Assembly: GCA_037178625.1 (NCBI GenBank)
Contig: JAWZXG010000049.1
Coordinates: forward strand, 1-64,000
DNA: 64,000 nucleotides
Reading direction: 5' to 3'
DNA from: Skeletonema tropicum
Taxonomy: Eukaryota; Bacillariophyta; Thalassiosirophyceae; Thalassiosirales; Thalassiosiraceae
The translations under genes were made by a program, and so were the position numbers. Of this stretch, positions 23,954 through 34,981 are shown piece after piece. Positions within the stretch are counted from its first letter, which is position 1; each line of letters starts with the position of its first letter. Below the pieces are notes generated by a model. It was not told the origin of the DNA. It saw only the letters and a program-made list of their open reading frames with translations, and searched no databases.

Positions 23954-24493
23954 TCAAACATAACCTAACTCCGTCTCCAAATACGACTCCCCCTCAATGA
24001 CCAGGAGGGATTGATCTTGCATCGCCTTTAGCTTCTCACGGAACTTTAAGAATTCACTTCCAGATCGATGCACCTTCAAATATCCATTTGATTTATCCGA
24101 ATATCGTTCTAAAACTAAGACCATTAAAGGATCTTTATCAGATATAGCTACTTTGTACGAAAGTGTCGTTTCAGTAGTAGTGCTGCTGGTGGTGGTCGTG
24201 GATTGTTTGGAGAGAGGTCCCTCATTGGCCAACACCAACACGTCTTTGCAAACCGGATCAATTAATTGAAGAAATGTATCACGATGGGCTAGCGTGGTGA
24301 ACTTTAAATTGACTGCGAGGACAAATGCCTGTTGGTTGGGAGCGACTTTTGTCGACGCCGCTACTCCTTTTGACAGAGGCGACGTAGTGGTCGATGATGA
24401 CCTGCTGCTGCTGCCGGCAAAGTAGCCTAGGCTGAGTAGGGCAGCGCTGAGTAAGGTGATTTCACCGAGGGAAAGGACAAATGCTCGGCCCAT
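23954..24493 (-). CDS. ABM-fold (dimeric alpha-beta barrel) monooxygenase-like membrane-anchored protein
   Basis: 179 residues. An N-terminal hydrophobic stretch (ITLLSAALLSLGYFAG, about 12-27) could be a membrane anchor or signal. From about residue 55 it has the antibiotic-biosynthesis-monooxygenase-like pattern: a beta strand (FVLAVNLKF), a helix (HRDTFLQLIDPVCKDVLA-like), YKVAISDKDPLMVLVLERY, then GYLKVHRSGSEFLKFREKL. The family's E.Y.d..a...H..S..f..f segment is matched by residues about 126-155. Such domains oxidise quinone-like substrates or bind small ligands. A Ser/Thr-rich insert (QSTTTTSSTTTETT) sits in the middle. The gene is divergently arranged with the RetSat-like gene 439 bp away. 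Substrate unknown. Confidence 0.68.
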   Translation of the reverse strand: MGRAFVLSLGEITLLSAALLSLGYFAGSSSRSSSTTTSPLSKGVAASTKVAPNQQAFVLAVNLKFTTLAHRDTFLQLIDPVCKDVLVLANEGPLSKQSTTTTSSTTTETTLSYKVAISDKDPLMVLVLERYSDKSNGYLKVHRSGSEFLKFREKLKAMQDQSLLVIEGESYLETELGYV

Positions 24494-24932
24494 TGTTGAT
24501 CATTGCATAGCGCTCTCTGATCTTACCAGACTACAGAGAACAGAGAGTCATCGTCGTCTTGCTCTCTTTTTTGCTTGCTTTGGCAGTTGGCAGTTGGCAG
24601 CCATTCTTGGCGCCAAAACAATTCTTGGCGGGCCTACACTGGCACTGGATTTCTGCATTTTACCGCTCCCATCCTTCTCATGGCATGAGGTGAAAGATGA
24701 GAGCTCCTCTCATCATTTCCGACCTCTGCCTTGGACCCGTTCTGTGAGGTGAAGGATGAGAGCTCCAATCACCTCGGTTCCCATCATATCCGACAGTTCT
24801 TCTGCCTTGGATTTTTGCTTGCTCAACTACATACATTGACAATCAAAATAATCCGAAACTACCAATATCATCGTCAAAGAATCTTACTCAATAATATAAT
24901 CATCTAATATCATATTTAAGCTCTGATCAAAC
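24494..24932. promoter_or_regulatory. Shared divergent promoter region
   Basis: The gap between the ABM-like gene (-) and the RetSat-like gene (+) holds a 20-bp-scale direct repeat, GAGGTGAAAGATGAGAGCTCC / GAGGTGAAGGATGAGAGCTCC (split here: GAGGTGAA, then A/G, then GATGAGAGCTCC), at about 24687 and 24747. Each copy lies near a TGCCTTGGA motif. There is also a TTGGCAG triplication at about 24583. A role in regulation is only suggested by position. Confidence 0.4.
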
Positions 24933-27240
24933 ATGCTTGTTCTTACTTCGATACCACCCATCACGGGGCCCATCCTCTCTCCTTTCATGGCACCCATTAC
25001 AGTCCTTCTACCACAATGGATGTTGATCATCATCTTCGCTGTTATTCCATTCTACATGTGGTTGAGCTACTGGCCTGGCCGAAAGGCCAAGGTGATACCA
25101 ATCCGTGCATCAGCATTCTCCCCTGACAAGGTACCTTCGAACATTGACACTATAGTTATTGGCAGTGGGAGCGGCGGCAGCTCCTGCTCCAACATTCTTG
25201 CACAGTCGGGACAAAAAGTTCTTCTTCTAGAGCAGCATGAAGAGAGGACTGGTGGATGTACTCACACCTTTCGTATCAACAACTGTGAGTGGGATACCGG
25301 CTTGCATTATACTTCTGAAGGCATGGGTCTTCCGACTCATCGTGCGGGTGCTTTGTTGAAGTTCATGAGCCGTGGAAAGCAGGAGTGGAAACGATTGTAA
25401 GTAAATGTGTATCAAATGATGCTGTGCCCTTCATCGAATTTATCTTGTGGTCTCTCATCTGCTTTTGTCTCTTTCATCTCTCTCGTACACAAGGGACGAT
25501 CCATACGATCAAGTCATCTTCCCGCACGACCAAAATGTAGCACCTGGCAAACCAAACGTCAACATTTACGACTTCAATACTGACCACTCCCTTGGAAAGA
25601 AACTGTCACGAGAAATCCTCGAAAGGATTGATCCAGAGAATGAATTTCTTCAGAAGCAGTGCGAAGTCTGGATGGAGCTTGCCACGATTATAAACAAAGG
25701 GTTCACTGCACTTGGCTCAAAAAGAGTTACTCCACCAATCCTTCACTTCCTACTGAGCAAGAAAGTGAATCAACTCTACACGTTGGCATCTTATTCTGTT
25801 CGTAACGTTCAGTATGCTATCTTCAACTGTGGGTATTCTATTTCGGACTTGTATAAGGATTGTCCGAAAGCTCCTCCAGGCAATGAGCCAGACCCTGTCC
25901 TCCGCAGGCTCAAAGCAGTCTTGAACCACCCCATCGGAGACTATGCTGTGCAGGTAAGATTTCTTCGTATTCTGCCATGTCTTTGATCAACATCCATTGA
26001 TGACTCATCTTATTCCGTCTCATATATTTGCAGCCTCGCGAGGCAACTTTTGCGGCACAAGGAATCACCATGGCACATTATATGGAGGGTGCAGCCTACA
26101 CTGTGGGCCCCACCGGTAATATCTCCATCCGCAACTCATCCATGCTAAGAAACTTCGGCGGCGAGGTGCTCTGTGATGCAACTGTTGAGCAAATCGTTAT
26201 TGAGAACGGTCGTGCTGTTGGAGTGTTGGTACGAAATACTTCCGCTGGACAAGACGGACCAATCACTGAGATCAGAGCGAAGAACATTGTTTGTGCGACC
26301 TCAGTGTTCAACTTGCACAACAAGCTCTTGCCCCAAGATCATCCTTCCGTGAAGGCATTCCATGATGAAACAAAGAGGACGATCAAACCCAGTAATGGTC
26401 ATGTTTTTCTCTTTTGCAAAATCCGCGGTGAAGCAGAGGAACTGGAGCTCCCAAGGCACAACCTGTGGTACTTCCATTCATACGATATGGATCAAGCATT
26501 CGATCAATACTACGCTGACCCGGTTGCTCACCGCCCCCCAACAGTCTACGTCGGCTTTCCGTAAGTGCTTCTTTTGCCACATCGTCACGTTCTTATTCTT
26601 CTCGCGTCGTGATGCTTACATTGAAACATGCTGCTTCATCAATTCCCTCCATCACAGCTGCACAAAAGATCCTACATGGTCGAAACGACTTCCAGGCGTG
26701 TCAAATGCAATTCTGATCTCAGACGGCTTGTTTCAGTGGTTTGAGAAATGGCACGGAACGCACGTACATGAGCGAGGAGATGACTACGAGAAGTTCAAAG
26801 ACCAGCTTGCCAAACACTTGCTAGACATTCTCTACGAAACAGTGCCACAAGTTAAAGGCAAGGTTGATTATTGGACTCTAGGCACCCCTCTTACGGAAGT
26901 ATCGTATTTAGCAAGCTACCACGCCGCCTCCTACGGCACCAAATGCGATACCAACATCTTTAATCGACTCAATGATAAGTGGACCACAAATCCTCGAACT
27001 TCCATTCCAGGACTTTACATGGCCGGATCTGATGCCTTTCTCCCGGCCGTGTGCGGAGCTATGTACGGTGGAATTTTAGGGGCCTCTTGCATCCTTGGAT
27101 ATGGCGGGAGTTTGCGGATGGCATTTGCCTTTCTCTCTGAGTTTGCTAACGATTTACAAGAGGAGAATCCAAAGATGAGTCGCGTTGCAGCGTATTTGAT
27201 GGCCATCAAGAACTTCATCACAGAACCTGTGGCCAATTAG
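24933..27240 (+). CDS. Retinol saturase / carotenoid isomerase-like FAD oxidoreductase
   Basis: Four exons: 24933-25396, 25494-25953, 26034-26560 and 26658-27240. All introns are GT-AG and the spliced product is about 677 residues. A hydrophobic N-terminus (about 18-48, LLPQWMLIIIFAVIPFYMWL) suggests membrane anchoring. The FAD-binding motif is IDTIVIGSGSGGSSCSNILA…KVLLLEQHEERTGGCTHTF (about 70-115), followed by WDTGLHYTSEGMG. RetSat-type hallmarks follow: FAAQGITMAHYMEGAAYTVG, GGEVLCDATVEQIVIENGRA, VYVGFPCTKDPTWSKRLPG across the last splice, and a terminal PGLYMAGSDAFLPAVCGAMYG. Relatives saturate retinol or isomerise or desaturate carotenoids. A carotenoid substrate is likely in an alga but unproven. 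A diatom genome usually has several CRTISO/RetSat-like paralogues. Confidence 0.9.
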
Positions 27241-27704
27241 AGCGGGGAAACTATTATCTCTAGAATGACTTTAGCTTCAACATTTAGTAGGGATCGGAAA
27301 TATATAGCTGTAGCAGCACATGTTCGTTACCACTTAGCATAATTAAGATGAAAAATTGTGTGGAACCTCCTCTAAGAAGTTGATGCAGTGGTAGACTCGA
27401 TTTTTTTTACTTGGCTTGTATCGTAGCAAACAACGCAATCAAGCGTTATTAATTTTGTTCAGCCGAAAGAGTTCAAGAATGGGCGAGTGATGACGTCATC
27501 CATCCATACGTCATCCTACTTGTATGTGTCATCGTCATTTTTGAACGAAAGCGAAGCAACATGGCGCACCTCGAACCTGACGTACTCATCACATGCAGAC
27601 ATCATAATCACTCTCTGCACTCACTGTAGATGGCCCCACTTGCAATATCCTCCCTGCCTCCCGTCGCTCTGACCATACTTAGACCAATCTAAGCAAATAA
27701 TAAT
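27241..27704. other. Intergenic upstream of the LRR gene
   Basis: Contains closely spaced CGTCATC/TGACGTCATC elements at about 27490-27535, a CRE-like core, in front of the LRR gene. No coding region recognised. Confidence 0.4.
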
Positions 27705-28679
27705 ATGGCGGACCATGCAGACGCAGATGGCGGCGACAGGAGAGAAATGTTCATCTACATGGGTGGACGGGCGCCCCTACATGTCACACGGGTACGCATC
27801 GATGAATCTGTAACAGAAATTGACGATAATGCCTTCGACGGAAATTCCAATCTTCTGGCGGTAGAGACACATGAGGGTATAAGGAAAGTAGGCAAAAGTG
27901 CTTTCATGAAGTGTAAGTCACTTCGAAGTATAAAATTCCTTGGCGTGTATATCATAAAAGAGTCTGCATTTGAATACTGCGAAGCCATGACGGATGTAGA
28001 GCTTGGTCGAAAGCTGAAAACAATCAAAAAGCACGCATTTTTTAAGTGTACCTCTCTTCGGTATCTCACTATCCCATCTGTTAGAACTATTGGAGACAAA
28101 ACATTCTCATACTGTAAAGCTCTGACGGATGCGGATTTTCCCCACGGACTTGAAGCGTTGGGAGAGTCTTCTTTCAGATTTTGTATCTCTCTCAGACGCA
28201 TTGTCATCCCATTCAATGTTGGTGTGATTCTAGAGTACTCAAACATATTTGATCATTGCGTAGATTTGCAGAAAGTTGATCTGGTTGGAGGGATCCATAA
28301 CACTATCGCCTCGCTGCACATGGAGAGCTGGACAGATGAGATGAAGGAAGTAATTGACCAAATCAATCAAGTTCTTCCCAATACATACCACTCTAGGAAA
28401 ACTGAGGAGATGCAAGCATGGATTCAGAGGGTTCACCGTAAAATTGAACACTACAAATCTGAGCATGGGAAGCTGTTGAGAGAGGCGTCAACTCTACTAG
28501 AACTCGCTCTGTGGAAGAAGGCTATTCTCGATGATAATATCGAGGAAGAAGATACCTCCCTTGAGCCGAAGGCAAAGAAAGTCAAGATTGATAAAGAAGG
28601 TGCAAGGCAACAGCTACGTGTCACATCTGGTGCAAATATTGTGATCAAAAACATACTCCCCTTTCTAAAATTAGAATAA
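27705..28679 (+). CDS. BspA-type leucine-rich-repeat (LRR_5) protein
   Basis: A single exon of 324 codons; the ATG at 27705 follows an A-rich stretch and no earlier in-frame start is needed. Residues about 25-190 contain repeated BspA-like units of about 23 residues: VTEIDDNAFDGNSNLLAVE, IRKVGKSAFMKCKSLRSIKF, YIIKESAFEYCEAMTDVELG, LKTIKKHAFFKCTSLRYLTI, VRTIGDKTFSYCKALTDADF and LEALGESSFRFCISLRRIVI. The C-terminal half is helical (QAWIQRVHRKIEHYKSEHGK, LLREASTLLELALWKKAI) with a basic patch, PKAKKVKID, that could be a nuclear signal. This architecture forms large families in centric diatoms. No signal peptide is seen; a protein-binding role is inferred only from the repeats. Confidence 0.88.
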   Translation: MADHADADGGDRREMFIYMGGRAPLHVTRVRIDESVTEIDDNAFDGNSNLLAVETHEGIRKVGKSAFMKCKSLRSIKFLGVYIIKESAFEYCEAMTDVELGRKLKTIKKHAFFKCTSLRYLTIPSVRTIGDKTFSYCKALTDADFPHGLEALGESSFRFCISLRRIVIPFNVGVILEYSNIFDHCVDLQKVDLVGGIHNTIASLHMESWTDEMKEVIDQINQVLPNTYHSRKTEEMQAWIQRVHRKIEHYKSEHGKLLREASTLLELALWKKAILDDNIEEEDTSLEPKAKKVKIDKEGARQQLRVTSGANIVIKNILPFLKLE

Positions 28680-28728
28680 ATTTCTTCGCTCTGTCCCTAC
28701 ATAATATTTCTACAGCAATCTATTGTAT

Positions 28729-29821
28729 TTAGTCTTCTCTGCTCACAATTAACAATGCGTCCTGAACACTCTTCTCATCTATCAAATCGAACCATTTGGT
28801 GCAGGCACTCTGAGCAATCAAAAGCAAATCCAACAGCTCTTGTCCATCAACTTTTTCTGCCGCACTACTTTCATCTGTTTGTTTTGTCAATTGATACTTC
28901 AGTTCTGCTCTTGCATCATCACATGCCGTCAATATATCATTCCGTAGTAAATAGCGTAATCCCATATCACTAGCAATGACTGTCTTTACATCTGGTATTC
29001 TATCTTCTCGTATCATTTTACTTCGTTCATCTTTTGATGCTGTTAGGATAAATTTATCTGGAGAAAAGTTGAGAGAAGTATGACGTTGTAAGAAACATGC
29101 TGCCCCCTTGATCATGCAATTCAAGATAGCACATAATATCCTGTAGCTGTAGGTTGTCAACCAACATCCAACTCCCGTCCCATACCTACTCACCTGCATT
29201 AAAATTGATATTTGACGTATAATAATTCAAAGCAGCACGAATCTCATCAGCATCCTCTCTAAGCCTCTCCTGCCTCTTGAGACGTTTCCAAGCATCAATC
29301 TCTCCATTCTGAACTAGCATCGCTCCCGGTTTTTCAAGGATAGAAACACTTCGACGATAGTCGGCATATGCATCTAGGTATGATTTGGCAGGTTGCTGAG
29401 GTACTTCGATCGGTTTTGTTCCTCTGTTGAAGTTTTGGGGCGTTAAGAGAAGATTCTCTAGATCACGTAGTAGCATGCCTTGAGAAATCTCGACATTATC
29501 TCCGCCCGCGTCTACCAACTTGGATGCAATGTCCACGGCACGATCAATCATTATCTTGACTCTAGTTGCTGGCAGTAACGCATCTACCGGAGCAAATGGA
29601 GCCACAGCAAGAGCGGGTTCTTTATTTGCTGATATTATCAATGTCGTAGATGCAGCTGTCGATGCAGATATTATTATTTGCTGGAGAACATTTCTTCGAT
29701 CGTATGGTGGATTCGATGATGGTGGCGGAGCGAAGGCGTTCACAACTAGTGTATCGAAAAATGTGAACATCAGTAAGGTAGCCACCTTCACCATTATCGG
29801 CAGCTGCATCATTGAACCCAT
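28729..29821 (-). CDS. Predicted thylakoid-lumen protein, function unknown
   Basis: Two exons on the minus strand, 29821-29194 and 29057-28729 (intron of 136 bp, GTGAGT donor, TCTCCAG acceptor), give about 318 residues. The N-terminus has a signal peptide (KVATLLMFTFFDTLVVNA) ending at NAFAP. This resembles the diatom plastid-targeting ASAF motif with Phe at +1. Next comes a twin-arginine lumen signal (YDRRNVLQQIIISASTAAST…) with an ALA cleavage-like site before VAPFAP. The mature part is helical with no domain I recognise; PsbQ-like or other photosystem-associated helical bundles are possible but not shown. The gene is divergently arranged with the first sulfotransferase gene. Targeting is confident, role unknown. 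Confidence 0.8.
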
Positions 29822-30208
29822 ACCAGCTTGGTTGAGCTACGCTTCGACTGGATACTCGATAATAATAAGAACAGTTGTTCCCTTATTATGTAATGGAGTA
29901 CTTGTCATAAGTAGCGAGTTGTGCGTCAGAAGTCAGAAGCAAATCTCTCGCGCCTTGGCATTGAAGAGGTGTAAAAGACATCCACCACCCACACAACACG
30001 CACCGTGACTCAATGGAAAATTGGGAGGCCTGCAGCCTGCTGCTGTCGCTTTTTGCCCAGCCAGCCACGCACACGCACCACCAATGACATGCCGCTCCAA
30101 TCACACAAACGACCACCGCTGTGATCCTCTCCCTCCCGCCCGTGCTGCCTATATTTTTGCATCTAGAGAGAATTGCATACTTAAGTCCATTGTTCACCAG
30201 ACATTGAC
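29822..30208. promoter_or_regulatory. Divergent promoter region with a TATA-like box
   Basis: A TATATTTTTG sequence at about 30150 lies some 60 bp before the ATG of the sulfotransferase gene at 30209. The other side of the gap serves the lumen-protein gene. No coding region is recognised. Confidence 0.35.
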
Positions 30209-31450
30209 ATGATCAGCAGCGCGCGCCAACGCCGCTCAACAGAATTTGCGGCACATCACAAACTAAATAATGATGTGTTGCTCACAGGGAGTGACCATAA
30301 TGATGTCGGCGCTACCATCACAACATCGCCATCAAGCCGCTGTGGAAAGTGTCTTCTATTTGTGCTATTATCAACGCTAGCGCTTCTCGTGTCATACGGC
30401 GGGGAAACTCTGCGCGAGTTTGGAAGTGAGGCGCTCATAAACACGAACATTCATCACAGACGTCCCGACCTTCTCTCAGAGAACCTCGGGCCACTTCCAA
30501 AACGAGTTGCAAATCTTGACCCAGCAAACAAATTCAGCTTCGTGCATATTTCTAAATGTGCTGGATCTACTTGGATAAGACTTTTCAAGAAAATACTAAA
30601 GCTCAAAATATGCCCAGAAAAAGAAGACGGCGTCGAGCAATCAGTCTCGTATCAGCAAAAATATACCTGCAAAGACGGAGATTATACACTCATTTCATTG
30701 CGATCTCCGAGACACCATGTCTGGAGTCAGTTTACAATGTGCAAATATTCTGCTTGGGGAAAGTGGACAACTAAGAACAAATCTTTCCCACGGAGTGGTG
30801 ACAAGTACGAAGACGATGAAGTTGACTTTGACTCATGGCTTGCTCATTTCGCAGTCAACAATACACATTATTACAAATGTTACCACCCAGCCAATTTTCA
30901 AACTAGAGCATTGACGTCTCAACGACGCTACGTTGGTAGTGGCAGAGGAGGGTTCAACCCAAACATGACTCTTGCAATGAACACGTACAATAATCTTGAC
31001 TTTGTAGCGTTGGTAGAGTTCGTACATGAATCACAGTGCATGCTATACTATCGATTAGGCGACAAGGCTCCTCCTGCTGCAACATCATATTTGAGTAAAT
31101 CTTGTCACTGTGAGAAGCAGCGAAGAGGCAAAGGTCAAAAAAAGAATGGGGTGGTCCATATAAAGCATCACAGTATGGGGAAGCGTTCCAATCTGAGAGA
31201 TCTCCCTCCTGCAACTCTATCAAAGTTGGCTAAACTCACTTCAGCTGATTCTTTCATCTACGTGAATGCGCTCAAACACTTTATGGACGAGATGGCCTGG
31301 CTTGAATCAGAGCATGCTCTTGGTAGACGGGTCGTATGTGATGACGTCCTCGAGAAGTGGGAGCCGGAGCTTGCATACCTCGACGGTGGCAGTGGTCGGT
31401 TCAATGTGACGCAGATATACAGAGATGCAGCAACAAAGCTGAAGAAATGA
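30209..31450 (+). CDS. Golgi-type sulfotransferase-like protein, copy 1
   Basis: 413 residues in one exon. It has a type II membrane topology: a short basic N-terminus and a single hydrophobic segment at about 46-65 (CGKCLLFVLLSTLALLVSYG). The 5'-phosphosulfate-binding loop of PAPS-dependent sulfotransferases is FSFVHISKCAGSTW (109-122; family pattern PK[S/C]GTTW or KCA.T). The 3'-phosphate-binding region is YTLISLRSPRHHVWSQF (159-175), with the Arg and a Ser as expected. Many cysteines follow (CKYSAW, YKCYHP, SQCMLYY, SCHCEK). The family transfers sulfate to carbohydrates or proteins in the Golgi; the acceptor is unknown. The second copy at 33255 is very similar, giving a tandem pair. Confidence 0.85.
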   Translation: MISSARQRRSTEFAAHHKLNNDVLLTGSDHNDVGATITTSPSSRCGKCLLFVLLSTLALLVSYGGETLREFGSEALINTNIHHRRPDLLSENLGPLPKRVANLDPANKFSFVHISKCAGSTWIRLFKKILKLKICPEKEDGVEQSVSYQQKYTCKDGDYTLISLRSPRHHVWSQFTMCKYSAWGKWTTKNKSFPRSGDKYEDDEVDFDSWLAHFAVNNTHYYKCYHPANFQTRALTSQRRYVGSGRGGFNPNMTLAMNTYNNLDFVALVEFVHESQCMLYYRLGDKAPPAATSYLSKSCHCEKQRRGKGQKKNGVVHIKHHSMGKRSNLRDLPPATLSKLAKLTSADSFIYVNALKHFMDEMAWLESEHALGRRVVCDDVLEKWEPELAYLDGGSGRFNVTQIYRDAATKLKK

Positions 31451-32029
31451 AGAAGTGAAGTATCACCTAGGATGCCGCGAGGCACAAAGTATTTATCAAT
31501 ATTAATAGTACATATCAACATCATGACCTCTATCTCGAGAGAGACACTAGCTAAGGATGGTTTCTCATGGCCATGTCTTTATTCTCAATTCTCCAAACTC
31601 CGCAGCCGGTCGTTTGACCTTGTACAGTAATCGAGAAGGCATCATAGTACCTACTATTTAATTCCCATGTTAATGTTGTTTATTTCCGCTGTCTCACAAT
31701 TTTCTGCATCCAACCACTTCCGGATTCCGGACATTTTTAAGTAGCCCTGGGAAGAAGTTTCAAGAAATTTCAAGCCAAACGAGACAACTACAAGAAAGAG
31801 ATAGAGATGACAGGCGTTCTCTCTTCTCTCCCAACTCCCAACATCCTTTTGCACCAACCCGACATTTTTTGTGTGACGTGGACTAAACACAGGGTTTTCT
31901 TTTTACAAAGGGTTTACTGCAAAATGTGACTAAATGGTTCCTCACATTCTGTTTTTGATACATACTTTGTTTATTAAGCTTCCGTTCACACAAATGTCGG
32001 GTTGGTGACTTCGAGGAGCAACGGCCACT

Positions 32030-32953
32030 TTGTAGCAGCGATGCGGATTGCATGGTGATCAAACAAACACACTGAGTTAGTTTAGGCTACGATATTGTTT
32101 GTTTGTGGAGGCACGACAGACCGCATCATCATCCCCCATCTTTGCTGTCAACTGAGGAGTCAAGGTTGGAATACCTTGCGGATAATCGAAGGAGATGCAA
32201 AGAACTATGATAGGACATGAAATGGGAAGAAGTCCGTTGAATAGCTGTCAATACATCTGCTTAAATGCCCCTCAGAAATAATAAAATGTTCGACAGGGAA
32301 TAAAATGTTGTGTGCCATGTCCCCCACTTTCGATAGCAGTGCTCCGTCCACTGGTAATCGAACAAAAATAAAATAAAAATTTTATACCTTGGCCGTTGAT
32401 CAGACGCCAAGGAACCAATTATGGATCCAATCGACAATTGGTAGGAGTGGTTGTTGTTGGGTGAGAAATCTTCACTTGTGTCGAGCGATAATGAGGTTGT
32501 CGAAGCAGGTGGCTCATATCCCCCATCTGGTATTATCGGTGCGTATCAAACTGTTCGAGCAATAGCGGCCTCCAAACGCCATGCAGGAGGAGTATGATAA
32601 GTTCACGACGGTGTAATGTCGGAGGCCACACTCCGACGATGGGACTCCTGTGTAGGAAGGGCGGAGGAACAACGATGACGTTGTGAAAATATCTCGGATG
32701 CGTTAGCAGTCGACTGCAGAGGAAGTGGCTCGGATCCAACTGCTGCTGACTTCCCCCATACGTGAATACATGGAGGGCAATGGACCGCACGTCTAGCGGA
32801 GCGGCTGGTCCAAGCCCGTAGTGGGCTCATGAACCTGTAGCAGCGATGCGGATTGCATGGTGATCAAACAAACACACCGAGTTAGTTTAGGCCACCGAGT
32901 TAGTTTAGGCTACGATATTGTTTGTTTGTGGAGGCACGACAGACCGCATCATC
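32030..32953. repeat. Duplicated upstream block in the sulfotransferase spacer
   Basis: About 100 bp (TAGCAGCGATGCGGATTGCA … GGCACGACAGACCGCATCAT) occurs at about 32033-32131 and again at about 32838-32953. The second copy has a small internal duplication of ACCGAGTTAGTTTAGGC. It appears to be a leftover of the event that duplicated the sulfotransferase gene. The rest of 31451-33254 has no recognised gene. Confidence 0.85.
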
Positions 32954-33254
32954 ACACTTGGCATCAAAACACCTTTCGAGAAGCGAGAAGGCGAACTTTC
33001 TTGTGCCTAGCCCAACGGCCTCCCAGCGGCACTTCTCTTGGACACTCAGATCAGAGCAACGGCTGGCAACGGCCACTCTTGGCATCAACTGCTTGCTATG
33101 TCAGGAGTACTTATGCAGTTCGATACAACTGTACTGTATCTACTTCTACAAACGCATGAAAGTAGAAGTATTTACTTATACTGAGAGAAGCCGTAATTGT
33201 AGTAGCATAGGAGTACTCAGCAAGCGTAGTTTAGAAGAAGAGGAATTGGATATA

Positions 33255-34490
33255 ATGTCGTCGGCATACACAAATCTCTGCACAACTGCTACGGCAGCGC
33301 CTCAGAAACAGAGAGATGTTGTGTTGCTAGGTGGCCGAAACCGTGATGCCAACGCTGCAGTGCCGACGTTGACGTCCAGCCGCACCAAGAAATCTCTACT
33401 ATTTCTATTGACGACGCTAGCGCTTGTCGTGCCGTATTGTAAAGAGATTCTACTCGAGTTTGGAAGTGATGCGCTCTTAAGCACGAACATTCATCACAGA
33501 CGACCCGACCTTCTCTCCGACAACCTCGGGCCACTTCCAAAACGAGTTGAAAACCTTGATCCAGCAAACAAATTCAGCTTCGTGCATATTTCTAAATGTG
33601 CTGGATCTACTTGGATAAGACTTTTCAAGACAATTCTAAAGCTCAACATATGCCCAGAAAAAGAAGACGGCGTCGAGCAATCAGTCTCGTATCAGCAAAA
33701 ATATACCTGCAAAGACGCAGATTATACACTCATTTCATTGCGATCTCCGAGACACCATGTCTGGAGTCAGTTTACAATGTGCAAATATTCTGCTTGGGGA
33801 AAGAGGGTTACAAGGAATAGCAAGGATTTCCCACGAAGCGGTGACAAGTACGAAGACGATGAAGTTGACTTTGACTCATGGCTTGCTCATTTTGATTCGA
33901 TGGGAAACGAAACAACAAACCATTACAACTGCTACCACCCAGCCAATTTTCAAACTAGAGCATTGACTTCGCCCCTTGATGATGTGCACGATGGTAGAGG
34001 AGGATTCAACCCAAATATGACTCTTGCAATGAACACGTACAATAATCTTGACTTTGTAGCGCTGGTAGAGTTCGTACATGAATCACAGTGCATGCTATAC
34101 TATCGATTAGGCGACAAGGCTCCTCCTGCTGCAACATCATATTTGAGTAAATCTTGTCACTGTGAGAAGCAGCACGAAGAATATGAGCAGAATGAAACCG
34201 TGTATGTACAGCATCACAGTATGGGGAAACGATCAATTCTGAGTGACCTTCCTCCTGCAACTCTATCAATGGTGGCTAACCTCACTTCAGCCGATTCTTT
34301 CATCTACTTGAATGCGCTCAAACACTTTATGGACGAAATGGCCTGGCTTGAATCAGATAATGCTCTTGGTAGACGGGTTGTATGTGATGACGTTCTCGAG
34401 AAGTGGGAGCCGGAGCTTTCATACCTCGACGGTGGTCGGTTCAATGTGACGCAGATGTACCGAGATGCAGTAACAGCTGAAATGAAGTGA
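33255..34490 (+). CDS. Golgi-type sulfotransferase-like protein, copy 2
   Basis: About 411 residues. I chose the ATG at 33255, because the extension upstream to 32922 has no counterpart in copy 1 and runs through the duplicated non-coding block. The hydrophobic anchor is at about 50-68 (LLFLLTTLALVVPY). FSFVHISKCAGSTWIRLF and LISLRSPRHHVWSQF are identical to copy 1. Differences cluster in the N-terminal stem and in the loop after SAWGK (RVTRNSKDFPRS; MGNETTNHYNCYHP), while the catalytic core is almost unchanged, also at DNA level. This indicates a recent tandem duplication with a diverging stem. Acceptor unknown. Confidence 0.85.
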   Translation: MSSAYTNLCTTATAAPQKQRDVVLLGGRNRDANAAVPTLTSSRTKKSLLFLLTTLALVVPYCKEILLEFGSDALLSTNIHHRRPDLLSDNLGPLPKRVENLDPANKFSFVHISKCAGSTWIRLFKTILKLNICPEKEDGVEQSVSYQQKYTCKDADYTLISLRSPRHHVWSQFTMCKYSAWGKRVTRNSKDFPRSGDKYEDDEVDFDSWLAHFDSMGNETTNHYNCYHPANFQTRALTSPLDDVHDGRGGFNPNMTLAMNTYNNLDFVALVEFVHESQCMLYYRLGDKAPPAATSYLSKSCHCEKQHEEYEQNETVYVQHHSMGKRSILSDLPPATLSMVANLTSADSFIYLNALKHFMDEMAWLESDNALGRRVVCDDVLEKWEPELSYLDGGRFNVTQMYRDAVTAEMK

Positions 34491-34981
34491 AGTAGCACCT
34501 ATGTGCCGAGGCAAAGTAGTTATGAATATGAAATCTTCTATCCAGATTGCAGAATGGATATTGTACATAATATTATTAAGTATCAACATCATGTCGACCT
34601 CTCTATCTCGAGAGTCGAGAGAGATACGCTCTGGGTAAGACCGGGAAAGCTTTGCTCTATCTGTTCATGTCTAAATTCTTCAAACTCCGCAGCCGTTTAT
34701 CGAGAAGGCATCATGTACTAATTCCCATGTTCATTTTTGTTCTTTCCGCTGTCTCACAATTCTCAGCCCGCCCAATTAGACATTTTCTCATCCAGCCAGC
34801 CAGGTTTCATTTTTTAGAGACCTCCGCCTGCCATGGCAGCCGCAAATCTTTTTACTCTTTTTGAGGAAGATGAGGCAGATATTTCTGTCTCATCCACAAA
34901 ATAAGTAGGGCCCAAAAAACTCACTAGGGATAGTAAAAGTTATTGGAAATCATTTATGGGGCTATGTAGTCATGCGGCTGC
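34491..34981. other. 3' flank of the sulfotransferase copy 2
   Basis: Partly similar to the 3' flank of copy 1 (both have TCTATCTCGAGAG…, AAACTCCGCAGCCG and GTTCTTTCCGCTGTCTCACA-like stretches), so the duplication extends past the stop codon. No gene is recognised. Confidence 0.6.

Noticed and set aside
32922..33254. N-terminal extension of sulfotransferase copy 2
   Set aside because: It runs through the duplicated non-coding block and is absent from copy 1; the ATG at 33255 gives matching lengths.
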